DNA of 64,000 nt from WLMZ01 sp038227995 (GCA_038227995.1 JBBRPP010000001.1:248001-312000); one strand, 5' to 3'. Counted from the stretch's first letter, positions 7,254-16,029 are shown. Numbers and translations: made by a program. Notes: generated from the sequence alone by a model not told the origin.

Positions 7254-8309
7254 CTACTCGCGTAACGCGGAGGGACACAGATCTCGATACGCCAAGGGTC
7301 CGCCGATGCTGCGCGCGCTCACGAGCGCCTGGGTGCACGCAGCCGCGAAGCAGAGTGCTGCGGCGTCGAGGATCAGGTTCAGTTCAGCAGGACGCCCGCT
7401 CTCGGTGCGAAACCCGACCGAGCTCGGATCTGGCAGCTCGAAGTCGCCTGTTGCCAGCGCGAAGACCGTGTCGCCGTCGAACATCGAATGAACGGGCCTG
7501 ATCGCTCGCGCCATGCCGTCATGAGCAACCGCGGCAACTTTCGTGCACTCGGCTTTGGACAGCCTGGCCGACGTGGCGACGACGCCGATCGTTGTGTTGA
7601 GGGGCGGCGGTGTCGGCCGCGCTGCGGTGGTTGCAGCGATGAGTCCAGCTCGGTCCGAACGATTCGGCCGACGGAGACGGTGAGCGTGCGACTCCCACGG
7701 CAATCCGGTGCTGTGATCGATGAGCGAACCTGCAGCGTTGACGACAGCGAGCGCGGCGACCATGCATCCGTTCGGCAGGCGCACACTTGCAGATCCGACA
7801 CCACCCTGCAGGCCACCCGCAACTGCGCCGGTACCGGCGCCGACAGCCCCGTTGGCCTCCGCAGAACGTCGGGCACGACTCGCGGCGCGCCAGCCGAAGT
7901 CGTCGGTCGGGCGGTTCGCGAAGTTGCCACCTCGGCCGAGATCGAAGATCACCGCGGCCGGCACGATCGGCACGATCTGATGTGCATCGGGTCCGACGCG
8001 AAACCCGCGGCCCTGGGCTTCGAGCCACCGCACCACACCGTGCGCCGCGGCGAGACCGTATGCGCTGCCGCCGGTGAGGCAGATCGCGTTGACCTGGTGC
8101 ACCAGGTTCTCCGGCCGCAACAGATCGGTTTCGCGCGTGCCCGGCCCGCCGCCACGCACATCGACTCCGGCTGTCGCACCGTCAGGAACGATGATCGCGG
8201 TGGTGCCCGTCCGCCAACCCCGGCCGACGCGTTGGTGATGACCGACGAGGACGCCGGTGACATCGGTCAGCGAGCCGGCCGGATCGACGCAGATCCGCGA
8301 GTCGTTCAT
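7254..8309 (-). CDS. P1 (DmpA/NylC) family aminopeptidase, self-processing
   Basis: The 351-residue product belongs to the S58/P1 family of N-terminal nucleophile hydrolases (L-aminopeptidase/D-esterase DmpA, 6-aminohexanoate oligomer hydrolase NylC). It shows VRGGGPGTRETDLL (about 51-64), CLTGGSAYGLAAA (77-89), GAVGAGTGA and, before the C-terminal third, NTTIGVVAT, where the precursor is expected to cut itself between Asn238 and Thr239 so that the threonine becomes the nucleophile. Both chains stay associated. It lies ten bases after the crotonase gene and 102 bp before panB; a link to pantothenate or beta-alanine supply (DmpA homologues release beta-alanyl peptides) is possible but unproven. 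Confidence 0.88.
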   Translation of the reverse strand: MNDSRICVDPAGSLTDVTGVLVGHHQRVGRGWRTGTTAIIVPDGATAGVDVRGGGPGTRETDLLRPENLVHQVNAICLTGGSAYGLAAAHGVVRWLEAQGRGFRVGPDAHQIVPIVPAAVIFDLGRGGNFANRPTDDFGWRAASRARRSAEANGAVGAGTGAVAGGLQGGVGSASVRLPNGCMVAALAVVNAAGSLIDHSTGLPWESHAHRLRRPNRSDRAGLIAATTAARPTPPPLNTTIGVVATSARLSKAECTKVAAVAHDGMARAIRPVHSMFDGDTVFALATGDFELPDPSSVGFRTESGRPAELNLILDAAALCFAAACTQALVSARSIGGPLAYRDLCPSALRE

Positions 8310-8319
8310 CCGAGGACGG

Positions 8320-9099
8320 TCAGCGGCCGGTGAAGCTGGCCGGGCGGCGTTCGAGGAAGGCCGCGACGCCCTCGCGATGGTCCTCGCTCTTGAAACACGC
8401 GCTGAGCGCTTCAGTGTGTCGTTCCATGTGATCCTCGATGCCGCCGGTGAGGCCCTTCAGCACCAGCGTCTTGATCAGCTGCTGGCTGTGCGGCGAACCG
8501 CTGGCGATCGTCGCGGCAAGCTCGTACGCCCGCGTGAGCAGGTCGTCGGACGGGACGATTTCGGTCACGTATCCGAGCGCGAGGGCTTGGTCGGCGCTGA
8601 CGAATTCGCCGGTGTACAGCAGCTTCAGCGCCTGCTGCAGCCCGATGAGGCGGGGGAGCAGCCACGTCCCCGCGCCGGTGTCGGGGACCAGGCCGCGATG
8701 GACGAAGTTCCAGGCGAAGCGGGCGTTCGGCGACGCGAGCCGGATGTCACACTGCGAGGTGAATTCCGCACCCATCCCGACTGCCGGCCCGTCGATCGCG
8801 CAGATGGTGGGCTGGCGGCACTGCAGCAGTGGCCACCAGACGTCGTGTTCCTCGGCTGTGCCGCGCAGGCCGCGTTCCGTGCCCGGAATGGTTGCCAGGT
8901 CGGCGAGATCGGTACCAGCGCAGAACGCGCCGGGTCGACCGGTCAGCACGATCACGCGTGCGGTGTCGTCGGCCGCCGCCCGATGCACGGTTGCGATGAA
9001 GTCGCCGAGCATCGCGTATGTCATCGCGTTCTTCTTCTCCGGGCGATCGATGGTGATCGTGGCGATGCCGTCGGCGACCTCGTACTGGATGTGCCCCAT
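8320..9099 (-). CDS. Enoyl-CoA hydratase/isomerase family protein
   Basis: The 259-residue product is a crotonase-fold protein: IDRPEKKNAMT near the N terminus, the oxyanion-hole region GAFCAGTDL and the second GPAVGMGAE segment, then ARFAWNFVHRGLVPDTGAGTWLLPRL. The position of the second catalytic glutamate of classical enoyl-CoA hydratase is occupied by aspartate in VPDTGAGTW, so hydratase chemistry is not guaranteed. It is the first gene of the run leading to panB and panC and is divergent from the acetyltransferase gene. ATG 9099 is chosen on the leaderless promoter six bases upstream. Confidence 0.85.
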   Translation of the reverse strand: MGHIQYEVADGIATITIDRPEKKNAMTYAMLGDFIATVHRAAADDTARVIVLTGRPGAFCAGTDLADLATIPGTERGLRGTAEEHDVWWPLLQCRQPTICAIDGPAVGMGAEFTSQCDIRLASPNARFAWNFVHRGLVPDTGAGTWLLPRLIGLQQALKLLYTGEFVSADQALALGYVTEIVPSDDLLTRAYELAATIASGSPHSQQLIKTLVLKGLTGGIEDHMERHTEALSACFKSEDHREGVAAFLERRPASFTGR

Positions 9100-9105
9100 G
9101 CCCCG

Positions 9106-9111
9106 ACGGTA
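9106..9111 (-). promoter_or_regulatory. -10 element, leaderless promoter of the crotonase gene
   Basis: TACCGT on the minus strand ends six bases before the ATG at 9099. The facing -10 element of the divergent gene is only 23 bp away. Confidence 0.5.
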
Positions 9112-9134
9112 ACCGCTCAACCGGGAGGGGGCGG

Positions 9135-9140
9135 TAGCGT
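9135..9140 (+). promoter_or_regulatory. -10 element, leaderless promoter of the acetyltransferase
   Basis: TAGCGT ends seven bases before the GTG at 9148. This favours 9148 over the in-frame GTG at 9139, which falls inside the hexamer. Confidence 0.5.
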
Positions 9141-9147
9141 GCCGCCC

Positions 9148-9819
9148 GTGCTCGACCGCCAGCTGCCGTCGCCGTCCCTCGCGAACCGACTTCGTGGCAT
9201 CGTCAAGCGAGCGACCGGGGAAGCGGTGCACTGGGCGTGGGAGACCGCGATCGAATGCGCCGCAATCGGCGCCCACAGCCGCCGAGGCCGCACCTTCGGC
9301 GCGTTCGGTGAGAACAGCGTGATCTGCTTCCCGACCAACACGATTTTCAACGAGCAGTTCATCCACATCGGCACTGGCACGATGATCGGGCCGCAGGTGA
9401 CCCTGTCGGCCGGGATGGTGCCCGGTCAGGAGTGCATCAGCAATCCGGTCGTGTCGATCGGCGATCGCTGCCTGATCGGAAAGGGCAGCGGCATCGTCGG
9501 TCACTTCGAGATCGCCATAGGTGACGACGTGTGGACAGGTCACCACGTCTACATCACCGACCAGAACCACGACTACCGCGACGTCACGCGTCCGATCTCA
9601 CAGCAGTCGATGCCGGAGCGATCCGTCACGATCGGTGACGGGTCATGGCTCGGCTACGGAACCGTTGTGCTGCCTGGTGCGCGCATCGGTCGTCACGTTG
9701 TGGTCGGCGCGAACTCCGTCGTGTCGGGTGAGCTGCCCGACTTCTGTGTCGCCGTTGGCAGCCCGGCGCGGGTGATCAAGCGTTGGACCGAAGAGAACGG
9801 CTGGCAGTCGGTGCCCTGA
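9148..9819 (+). CDS. Left-handed beta-helix acyltransferase (hexapeptide family)
   Basis: The 223-residue product shows the hexapeptide-repeat pattern of left-handed beta-helix acetyltransferases: repeated [LIV]-G-x-x-x-x units such as IHIGTGTMIGPQVTL, VSIGDRCLIGKGSGI, IAIGDDVWTGHHVYI and VVLPGARIGRHVVVGANSVV, then the P-ARVIKRW ending. The TDQNHDY segment contains the histidine expected at the active site of maltose/galactoside acetyltransferase-like enzymes (YITDQNHDY is also close to sugar O-acetyltransferases of polysaccharide clusters). The acceptor is unknown. No polysaccharide genes lie nearby. Confidence 0.82.
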   Translation: MLDRQLPSPSLANRLRGIVKRATGEAVHWAWETAIECAAIGAHSRRGRTFGAFGENSVICFPTNTIFNEQFIHIGTGTMIGPQVTLSAGMVPGQECISNPVVSIGDRCLIGKGSGIVGHFEIAIGDDVWTGHHVYITDQNHDYRDVTRPISQQSMPERSVTIGDGSWLGYGTVVLPGARIGRHVVVGANSVVSGELPDFCVAVGSPARVIKRWTEENGWQSVP

Positions 9820-9843
9820 CGGTTCTCGATCGCGGTCGACGCG

Positions 9844-10392
9844 TCAGCGTCCGGTGGGAACGGCGCACGCATCCATCTGGTTGACCGACGTGAAGTCGGC
9901 GATCGTCTCCGAGATCGGTGAACCGTTCAGCATCGTCTCGTTGAGCTCGACCTTCTTGCCGGCGGCGAGCTGCGCCTGAGCGGCCCGACGGTCGCTGATG
10001 TACGTGCGGTACAGCTTCTCCCACGCCAGGACCAGCTTCTGATCGACGGCAGAGCTCGGCTTCTGCGAGACGATGTCGTCGAGCGCGGTTTCCACGTAGT
10101 CCGTGGTCTCCTTGACCGAGAGACCGACGTCCTGCGGGCTGCCGTCGGACGTCGCGACGGTTGCCTTGGCGGTGTCGTCGATGACCTGATTGCGTTTCGT
10201 GCAGATGATCTGGGCCCGCTGCGCCCACGCGCGATCCTGGACCTTGGCGACGGCCTTGCGGCCGGCGAACACGAAGCCGTAGATCCACATCACGGCGATC
10301 AGTGCGATGGCCACGAGCACTGCGATCCGGGCAATGACCTGTTTGCGGGTTCGTCGCGGCCGGCGGCCGGTTGCGATGACAGCGGCGGTCAC
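9844..10392 (-). CDS. Small membrane-anchored protein, unknown function
   Basis: The 182-residue product begins with a basic segment (GRRPRRTRKQ), followed by one transmembrane helix (about residues 20-44) and an outward soluble domain of about 135 residues with two cysteines (in IICTKRNQ and MDACAV). I recognise no family. The GTG at 10392 overlaps the stop codon of the DoxX gene as GTGA, so the two are translationally coupled and are probably made together. Confidence 0.65.
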   Translation of the reverse strand: MTAAVIATGRRPRRTRKQVIARIAVLVAIALIAVMWIYGFVFAGRKAVAKVQDRAWAQRAQIICTKRNQVIDDTAKATVATSDGSPQDVGLSVKETTDYVETALDDIVSQKPSSAVDQKLVLAWEKLYRTYISDRRAAQAQLAAGKKVELNETMLNGSPISETIADFTSVNQMDACAVPTGR

Positions 10393-10907
10393 GTTGCGTC
10401 TGCCGCCTTCTTCGGTGGGCGGTAGCTGACGGCGAGCTGGAATGCGGCGCCACCCAGGCCGAGCGCGGCGGCGATGATCGCACCGGTCCAGCGTCCGATG
10501 TACTCCTTGTGGATTGCGTGGTCGATCGAGTACTTGCCCGAGCCGATGGTGGCAATCACGAATGCGGTCACGGCGACCGCTGCGCAGTACTCCCAACCCT
10601 GGCCGGGCTTGAAGATGAAGAAGCCGTTGTGCAGGTGGGACACCACGATCGCGACGACCATGATGCCGATGAAGCCGGCGGCGGCCAACGGAGTGCCGAA
10701 ACCGAGGGCCAAGAGGACGCCGGAGCCGACCTCGGTGGTCGCAGCGATGCGTGCCTGCCACTTCGGCCACTTCATGCCGATGCTGCCGAACCAGCCTGCG
10801 GTCCCTTTGAGGCGTCCGCCGCCGAAGAACTTGTTGTAGCCGTGAGCCGCGAGCGACAGGCCGAAGACCACCCGGATCACCAGGAGCCCGAAATCAAGAG
10901 GTTTCAC
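10389..10907 (-). CDS. DoxX family membrane protein
   Basis: The 172-residue protein has four predicted membrane segments and the DoxX-type N-terminal half (LLVIRVVFGLSLAAHGYNKFFGG), with GSGVLLALGF and the LHNGFFIFKPGQGWEY segment between helices three and four. DoxX-like proteins are associated with quinone-linked oxidoreduction and with oxidative-stress complexes in mycobacteria. GTG 10907 is chosen because TAGCGT ends seven bases before it and overlaps the alternative GTG at 10916. The next gene is coupled by a GTGA overlap. Confidence 0.8.
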   Translation of the reverse strand: MKPLDFGLLVIRVVFGLSLAAHGYNKFFGGGRLKGTAGWFGSIGMKWPKWQARIAATTEVGSGVLLALGFGTPLAAAGFIGIMVVAIVVSHLHNGFFIFKPGQGWEYCAAVAVTAFVIATIGSGKYSIDHAIHKEYIGRWTGAIIAAALGLGGAAFQLAVSYRPPKKAADAT

Positions 10908-10914
10908 GGCCGAC

Positions 10915-10920
10915 ACGCTA
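10915..10920 (-). promoter_or_regulatory. -10 element, leaderless promoter of the DoxX gene
   Basis: TAGCGT on the minus strand ends seven bases before the GTG at 10907. Confidence 0.5.
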
Positions 10921-10976
10921 CGCCGCGACGGTTCCGGTCGGCTATTTCATCCGGCTGCGGTGCCATTTGGTTGGTA

Positions 10977-10992
10977 GACATGACGTCATGTC
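10977..10992. promoter_or_regulatory. 16-bp perfect palindrome over the ABC exporter start codon
   Basis: GACATGACGTCATGTC is perfectly self-complementary over 16 bp and contains the ATG at 10988. A TAGACA hexamer (10975-10980) placed seven bases before that ATG would serve as -10, so a protein bound to the palindrome would cover the -10, the start point and the start codon at once. No regulator gene is adjacent. Confidence 0.55.
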
Positions 10993-12757
10993 AGGGGGAT
11001 CGATCTCTTTGCCGCGGACGCGGCGCGAACGGTGGCGCGCTGCCGCACGTCTCATTCGTGACCTCGTTCGGCTGCGTCGGCGTTCGTTCCTGATCGCCGT
11101 GAGTGGGGCCGCGCTGTTCGCGCTGTGCACTGTCGCATCGTCGATCGTGCTCAACTGGATCGTCGATCAGGTCATCGACCCGCGAATGCGCAGGGGTCAT
11201 GTGGCGGTCCACACCGTGCTGGCCGGGCTGGGGCTCATCCTCGGCGTCGGCATGGTGCGTGCCGTCGGGGTGGTCGTCCGCCGCACCTGGGCCGGCATCG
11301 CTCACTGGCGCATCGGGGCGAGCCTCAGCGACCAGGTCATCGATCGGCTCGTGGCCCAACCGCCGTCGTGGCACCAGGGACGTCCGTCGGGTGACGTGGC
11401 GGCGCGAGCTGGCGTCGATGTCGACGCCGCCACCGACGTGCTCGCGCCGCTGCCCTTCGCCAGCAGTGTCGTGCTGCTCGTCTTCGTGTCCTCGATCTGG
11501 ATGCTCTCCATCGACCTGCCGCTGGGGATCTTGGCCGTCTCGATCTTCCCGATCCTGATCACGATCAACGTCGTCTACCAGCACCGCGTCGACCGTCACT
11601 ACAGCGCCGCGCAGGGTCATCTGGGCGATCTCTCGGCTGCAGTCCAGGAGAGCTTCGAGGGTGTGCAGGTGGTGAAGGCGTTCGGCGCCGAGTCCCGCGA
11701 GACCGAGCGCCTTGCCACGATCGCCGGTCGGCTTCGCGAATCGAGAACGTCGGCGGTGCTGATGAAAGGCACGTTCGACTCGATCCTCGACGCGATCCCG
11801 GCGTTGACGAACGTCGCCCTGGTGATGGTCGGCGCGTACCGGATCCGGTCCGGCGCCATCACGATCGGACAGTTGGCGAGCATGATCTACATGTTCACGC
11901 TGCTGGTGTTCCCGCTGCGGTTGATCGGATTCGCTCTGTCCGCGTTGCCGCATTCGCTGGCCGGTTGGGCGCGCATCCGCGAGATACTCGACGAGCCGAT
12001 CCAACCCGATCCGGCCTTGACGCTCGGCGTTGCGCCCGAGTCGATCGGTTTGTCACTGCGCGACGTGTCGTACTCATTCGAACCCGACCGTCCGGTCGTG
12101 GCCGACGTCACGCTCGACATCGCCCGTCGCAGCACGGTCGCGTTGGTGGGCACGACCGGTAGCGGCAAGACGACGTTGCTGCGGCTGGCGATGGGGCTGA
12201 TCGCCGCCGACACCGGTTCGGTCTCAGTCGTGGACGGACCGCGAGCCATCGTGCTACAGGAGGCCTTCCTGATCGGGGCGACGCTCCGCGAGAACATCGC
12301 CTTCACGGGGCAGTTCTCCGACGACGAGATCTGGGCCGCACTCGAGGCCGCCGAGGGTCGCGAGTTCGTGGAGGAGCTGCCGCGGGCCCTGGACACCGAG
12401 GTCGGCGAGCGGGGCGTCAGCCTCAGTGGTGGTCAGCGACAACGCGTTGCGTTGGCTCGTGCGCTCGTGCGTCGACCGGCCCTGCTGTTGCTCGACGACA
12501 CGACCTCGGCACTCGACCCGTCCACCGAGGCCCGAGTCGTCGCCAACCTCCGCGAACGATTGGCGGACGCGACTGTTCTCATCGTCGCCTCTCGGCCGAG
12601 CACGATCGCGCTCGCCGATTCGGTCGTGTTCCTCAATGACTCACGGATCGAGGCAGTTGGTACGCACACCGATCTGCTGCAGTCGAACGACACCTACCGG
12701 TCGATCATGGAAGCGTTCGAACTGGACCGCACCGAGACGAAACCAGGGGCGGTCTGA
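10988..12757 (+). CDS. Heterodimeric ABC exporter, degenerate-site half (membrane + ATPase)
   Basis: The 589-residue product fuses six membrane helices (about 35-325) to an ATP-binding domain. Walker A GTTGSGKT is at 388-395 and LSGGQ at 479-483. The Walker B tail reads LLLLDD, so the catalytic glutamate is replaced by Asp504, and the switch histidine is replaced by serine (Ser535 in VASRPST). These are the marks of the non-hydrolysing site of heterodimeric exporters such as TM287/288 and LmrCD. The partner gene overlaps its stop codon by one base. Substrate is unknown; drugs, lipids or peptides are all possible. The start is at ATG 10988 within a palindrome. Confidence 0.88.
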   Translation: MSGGSISLPRTRRERWRAAARLIRDLVRLRRRSFLIAVSGAALFALCTVASSIVLNWIVDQVIDPRMRRGHVAVHTVLAGLGLILGVGMVRAVGVVVRRTWAGIAHWRIGASLSDQVIDRLVAQPPSWHQGRPSGDVAARAGVDVDAATDVLAPLPFASSVVLLVFVSSIWMLSIDLPLGILAVSIFPILITINVVYQHRVDRHYSAAQGHLGDLSAAVQESFEGVQVVKAFGAESRETERLATIAGRLRESRTSAVLMKGTFDSILDAIPALTNVALVMVGAYRIRSGAITIGQLASMIYMFTLLVFPLRLIGFALSALPHSLAGWARIREILDEPIQPDPALTLGVAPESIGLSLRDVSYSFEPDRPVVADVTLDIARRSTVALVGTTGSGKTTLLRLAMGLIAADTGSVSVVDGPRAIVLQEAFLIGATLRENIAFTGQFSDDEIWAALEAAEGREFVEELPRALDTEVGERGVSLSGGQRQRVALARALVRRPALLLLDDTTSALDPSTEARVVANLRERLADATVLIVASRPSTIALADSVVFLNDSRIEAVGTHTDLLQSNDTYRSIMEAFELDRTETKPGAV

Positions 12758-14550
12758 TGGACGAAGAACTCGGTGAACGGCTCGGTGCGGCACGTATTCT
12801 CAGTCGCGGAGTCCAGGAAGCTCCTCGGTTGCGGCAGGGCTTCGGCTTCACGCTCGTGCTCGCGATCTTCGGCGCCGCGGGTCGTGTCGTCATTCCGATC
12901 ACGGTCCAGCAGGCGATCGATCACGGCTTCACCACGAAGGGCGTGAAGATGGGCTTCATCACCGCGCTGGTGGCGATCTCCGCCGGCGCGATCCTCGTCG
13001 GAACCGTGGCCCAACGCGCGGCGGTGCGCCGGCTCGGGCGGCGCAGCGAAGGTGCGCTGTACGACCTCCGCGTTCGCGTGATCTCGCACATCCATCAGCT
13101 CAGCCTCGCGGACCACAACGAAGAGCGGCGCGGTGCGCTGGTCGCGCGTGTGACATCCGACGTCGAGACACTCGCCGAATTCTTCCAGTGGGGTGGTTTG
13201 GCGTGGTTGCTCGACGGCGCGCTGATGCTGTTGGTCGCCGCGGTGATGCTGTCCTACGACTGGCTGCTGGCGATCATCGCCTTCGCCGTCGCCTTGCCGC
13301 TGGCGTGGGTGTTGCGCTTCGTGCAGGGCTACCTGGGGGCTGCCTACGACAAGGCTCGCACGCGCAACGGTGAACTACTCGGAGCGGTGACCGAGGTGGT
13401 CGCGGGTGCCGAGTCGCTGCGTGCGTACGGTGCTGGGCCGGCCATGGCCGCACGCACCAAGCGCGTCGTCAAGGAACGCGCCGACGCGTACGTGCGGGCC
13501 GGCACGATCGGGGCGTTCCTGTTTCCGTCGGGTGAGGTCTTCGGAGCATTGACCGTTGCTGCGGTCGTCGGCGTCGGTGTTGCCCGCGGCACGGCGGGTG
13601 GGCTGACCGCCGGAGCGCTCGTCGGGTTCGTCTTCCTGACGTACCGCTTCCTCGAACCGATCGCCGAGTTCACCGAAGTCCTCGACCAGACCCAAACGGC
13701 TGTTGCCGGGCTGCGTCGTCTGTTGGCGATCCTCGACATCCCGGCCGGTCCGCCGCCACCATCCGTGCCGCGTGCGCTGCCCGAGGGACCGCTGTCGATC
13801 CAGATCAGCGACGTCACCTTCCAGTACCGCACGCGGGGCGAAACCCTCGACGACGACGAGCCGGTGCTGATCGGCGTCGACGCGGTCATCCCGCCCGGCC
13901 AGCAGGTTGCACTGGTCGGCTCGACCGGATCGGGCAAGACGACCCTCGGCCGGCTGCTCGCCCGCTTCGCCGATCCGGTCGCCGGCCAGATCCGGCTCGG
14001 CGGGGTCCCACTCACGATGGTGGGCAACGACGAGTTGCGCCGCCGACTCGTCGTCGTCCCTCAGGAACCCTTCCTCTTCGACGACACGATCGCAGCGAAC
14101 CTCGGCTTCGCCTTGCCGGATACGTCGCTGGCCCAGCTCGAGGCAGCTGTCGAGGCGCTCGATCTCACCGATTGGATGGCTTCGTTCCCTGATGGGTTGC
14201 AGACAGCGGTCGGCGAACGCGGTTCGCAACTGTCGGCCGGAGAACGTCAGCTCGTCGCGCTGATTCGAGCCTCGGTGGCCGACCCCGACGTGCTGATCCT
14301 CGACGAGGCGACGTCATCGGTCGACGCGTTGACCGAGGTTCGAATGGCGCATGCGCTCGAACGCCTGGCGGTGGGTCGAACGACCATCGCCATCGCGCAC
14401 AGGCTCTCGACCGCGATGCGCGCGGACCGAGTCCTGGTGCTCGAACACGGACGTCTGATCGAAGACGGTCCCCACGACGAACTCGTTGCCGCGGGCGGCC
14501 ACTACGCCGACCTGTTCGCGTCGTGGGTCTCGTCGACATCGTCCGGATGA
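12757..14550 (+). CDS. Heterodimeric ABC exporter, catalytic half (membrane + ATPase)
   Basis: The 597-residue product has six membrane helices (about 30-310) and an ATPase domain with Walker A GSTGSGKT (388-395), a canonical LILDE Walker B with Glu517 and a switch histidine in IAIAHRLST (His548). Its signature sequence is LSAGE (492-496), not LSGGQ. In the dimer that altered signature faces the degenerate Walker site of the partner, while the intact LSGGQ of the partner faces this intact Walker B, giving one working and one regulatory site. The ATG overlaps the partner stop as TGATG. Confidence 0.9.
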   Translation: MDEELGERLGAARILSRGVQEAPRLRQGFGFTLVLAIFGAAGRVVIPITVQQAIDHGFTTKGVKMGFITALVAISAGAILVGTVAQRAAVRRLGRRSEGALYDLRVRVISHIHQLSLADHNEERRGALVARVTSDVETLAEFFQWGGLAWLLDGALMLLVAAVMLSYDWLLAIIAFAVALPLAWVLRFVQGYLGAAYDKARTRNGELLGAVTEVVAGAESLRAYGAGPAMAARTKRVVKERADAYVRAGTIGAFLFPSGEVFGALTVAAVVGVGVARGTAGGLTAGALVGFVFLTYRFLEPIAEFTEVLDQTQTAVAGLRRLLAILDIPAGPPPPSVPRALPEGPLSIQISDVTFQYRTRGETLDDDEPVLIGVDAVIPPGQQVALVGSTGSGKTTLGRLLARFADPVAGQIRLGGVPLTMVGNDELRRRLVVVPQEPFLFDDTIAANLGFALPDTSLAQLEAAVEALDLTDWMASFPDGLQTAVGERGSQLSAGERQLVALIRASVADPDVLILDEATSSVDALTEVRMAHALERLAVGRTTIAIAHRLSTAMRADRVLVLEHGRLIEDGPHDELVAAGGHYADLFASWVSSTSSG

Positions 14551-14594
14551 CACCGCCGGCCACCCGCCGCGGACCGGCGACGCAGGGCTGCGGA

Positions 14595-14600
14595 TAGCGT
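14595..14600 (+). promoter_or_regulatory. -10 element, leaderless promoter of the lipoprotein gene
   Basis: TAGCGT ends seven bases before the ATG at 14608. Confidence 0.5.
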
Positions 14601-14607
14601 GGCGATC

Positions 14608-15141
14608 ATGCGCAGACACGGGGGAGTCCTCGCCAACCTCGCCCTCGCTGGCGCGATCTCACTGGTCGGCCTCAGCTGCTCGAGCGGCGGCAATGGCGGT
14701 CTGGTGACCCAGACGTCGGATTCGAAGGGCTTGTTCTGCAGCTTGCTCGTCGCGTTCCGCGCATCCAGCGACGGGCTCTCGGCAGACCTCACCAGCGGCA
14801 ATTCGGCTCGCGCCGAGTCAGCGATCAAACGCCTGGTCACCGAGATCCAGACGTTGCAGACGCGGGCCCCAGCCGACATCAAGCCCGATGTCGATGTCGT
14901 TGCGACGTACCTCGTGGGGTTTGATTCCCTGTTCGCCAGGTACGACTACGACCTGACCAAACTGCAATCCGATCCGACCGGAACCGAGGCGTACACCACG
15001 CTTCAGTCCGACGCGGTCAACACCGCCAGCGATCAGCTGCGGTCGTACGGCGACATCGACTGCGGCGATTCTCCGTCGACAACCGCTGCGCCCGCCGCCG
15101 CATCGTCGACCAGTGCCACGGCCACGACGCTCGTTCCCTGA
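14608..15141 (+). CDS. Lipoprotein, unknown function
   Basis: The 177-residue product begins with a charged stretch, a hydrophobic segment and a lipobox-like GLSC, after which the mature protein starts with a Ser/Gly-rich linker. The body is mostly helical in composition and carries two further cysteines (in GLFCSLL and IDCGDS), then a Ser/Thr/Ala-rich tail. This looks like a membrane-anchored extracytoplasmic protein. I do not recognise the family. It has its own leaderless promoter and ends convergently with the next gene. Confidence 0.6.
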   Translation: MRRHGGVLANLALAGAISLVGLSCSSGGNGGLVTQTSDSKGLFCSLLVAFRASSDGLSADLTSGNSARAESAIKRLVTEIQTLQTRAPADIKPDVDVVATYLVGFDSLFARYDYDLTKLQSDPTGTEAYTTLQSDAVNTASDQLRSYGDIDCGDSPSTTAAPAAASSTSATATTLVP

Positions 15142-15201
15142 ATCGGTTCGAGGTGTTCGCGGTGGTCTTGCTGTTGCCGACGGTCAGCGTGAGTCGTGAT
15201 G

Positions 15202-15999
15202 TCAGGTGGTGAGCGTGAACGGCACGGGGCCAGACACGGTGAACACCGAGCACGTCACGTTCTCCGTCGAGGTCACGGCGGCGACGTGGAACGGTCGTAC
15301 TTCGTTCGGGGCGACGTCGTCGATGTCGGTGGCGGCGGTCTTGACCAGATCGGATGTTCCGGCGCGGTCGAACTCGATGATCACGTGATACGAGTGCACG
15401 CCGCCCGACTGATTGGTGATGCTGCCCACGAACGAGGCCAATCCGTCGGACGCACTACACGACGTCGTCGCGACTGAATACTGCCCGACGTCGGTGTAGC
15501 GGTTGATGGCCCGCACCGACGCGACGGTCAACCAGATCCCGATGCCGCTCGCCGCGAGGCCGACCGGAACCAGCAACACAGCGGCGAGCGCATGGGCGCG
15601 ACCCTTCGGGTGTCGATCACCGGCAGCAATGACGGGCCGCTGGGCGCGCAGGAAGCCGACCGCGAAGATGAGCGCGAGGATCGCGGCGACGATGGCGAGG
15701 AAGCACAGGAACGGCACCCACCCCGTCACGACCGATGCGAGCGCGAGGACGAAGGCAGCAGTCGCCCGAGCGGTTCGAGGTCCGCGGGCTGGTCCTGGCT
15801 GGATCAGCGGCTGCCCGATCGCTGCACGTGACGACCAGAGCGGGTCGAGGAAGCGGTTGCCATCCAGCGACACGTCGCCGGTCCACGCATGACCGTTGTG
15901 GTAGCGGAACTCGAACCTGCCCGTTGGATCGGGGTACCAATCGGCCCGGTGCGTCGGCTCGCTGAGCACGAACGTGGGCGACGGAGGTACGGGGTCCAC
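15202..15999 (-). CDS. DUF2510 membrane protein
   Basis: The 265-residue product starts with a DUF2510-type segment (DWYPDPTGRFEFRYHNGHAWT), a short WYPDP...RYxxGxxWT module common at the N terminus of actinobacterial membrane proteins. It is followed by two or three membrane helices (about 80-180, broken by a charged loop) and an extracytoplasmic domain of about 80 residues that has two cysteines and looks beta-rich, similar in layout to the FxLYD/DUF4352 type domains. Function is unknown. The GTG at 15999 lies eight bases after a TAGCGT hexamer. Confidence 0.68.
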   Translation of the reverse strand: MDPVPPSPTFVLSEPTHRADWYPDPTGRFEFRYHNGHAWTGDVSLDGNRFLDPLWSSRAAIGQPLIQPGPARGPRTARATAAFVLALASVVTGWVPFLCFLAIVAAILALIFAVGFLRAQRPVIAAGDRHPKGRAHALAAVLLVPVGLAASGIGIWLTVASVRAINRYTDVGQYSVATTSCSASDGLASFVGSITNQSGGVHSYHVIIEFDRAGTSDLVKTAATDIDDVAPNEVRPFHVAAVTSTENVTCSVFTVSGPVPFTLTT

Positions 16000-16007
16000 G
16001 TCGCATG

Positions 16008-16013
16008 ACGCTA
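16008..16013 (-). promoter_or_regulatory. -10 element, leaderless promoter of the DUF2510 gene
   Basis: TAGCGT on the minus strand ends eight bases before the GTG at 15999. Confidence 0.45.
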
Positions 16014-16023
16014 TCGCAGCGCG

Positions 16024-16029
16024 TAGGTT
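16024..16029 (+). promoter_or_regulatory. -10 element, leaderless promoter of the histidine phosphatase
   Basis: TAGGTT ends seven bases before the ATG at 16037. It faces the TAGCGT element of the divergent gene across ten bases. Confidence 0.5.
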
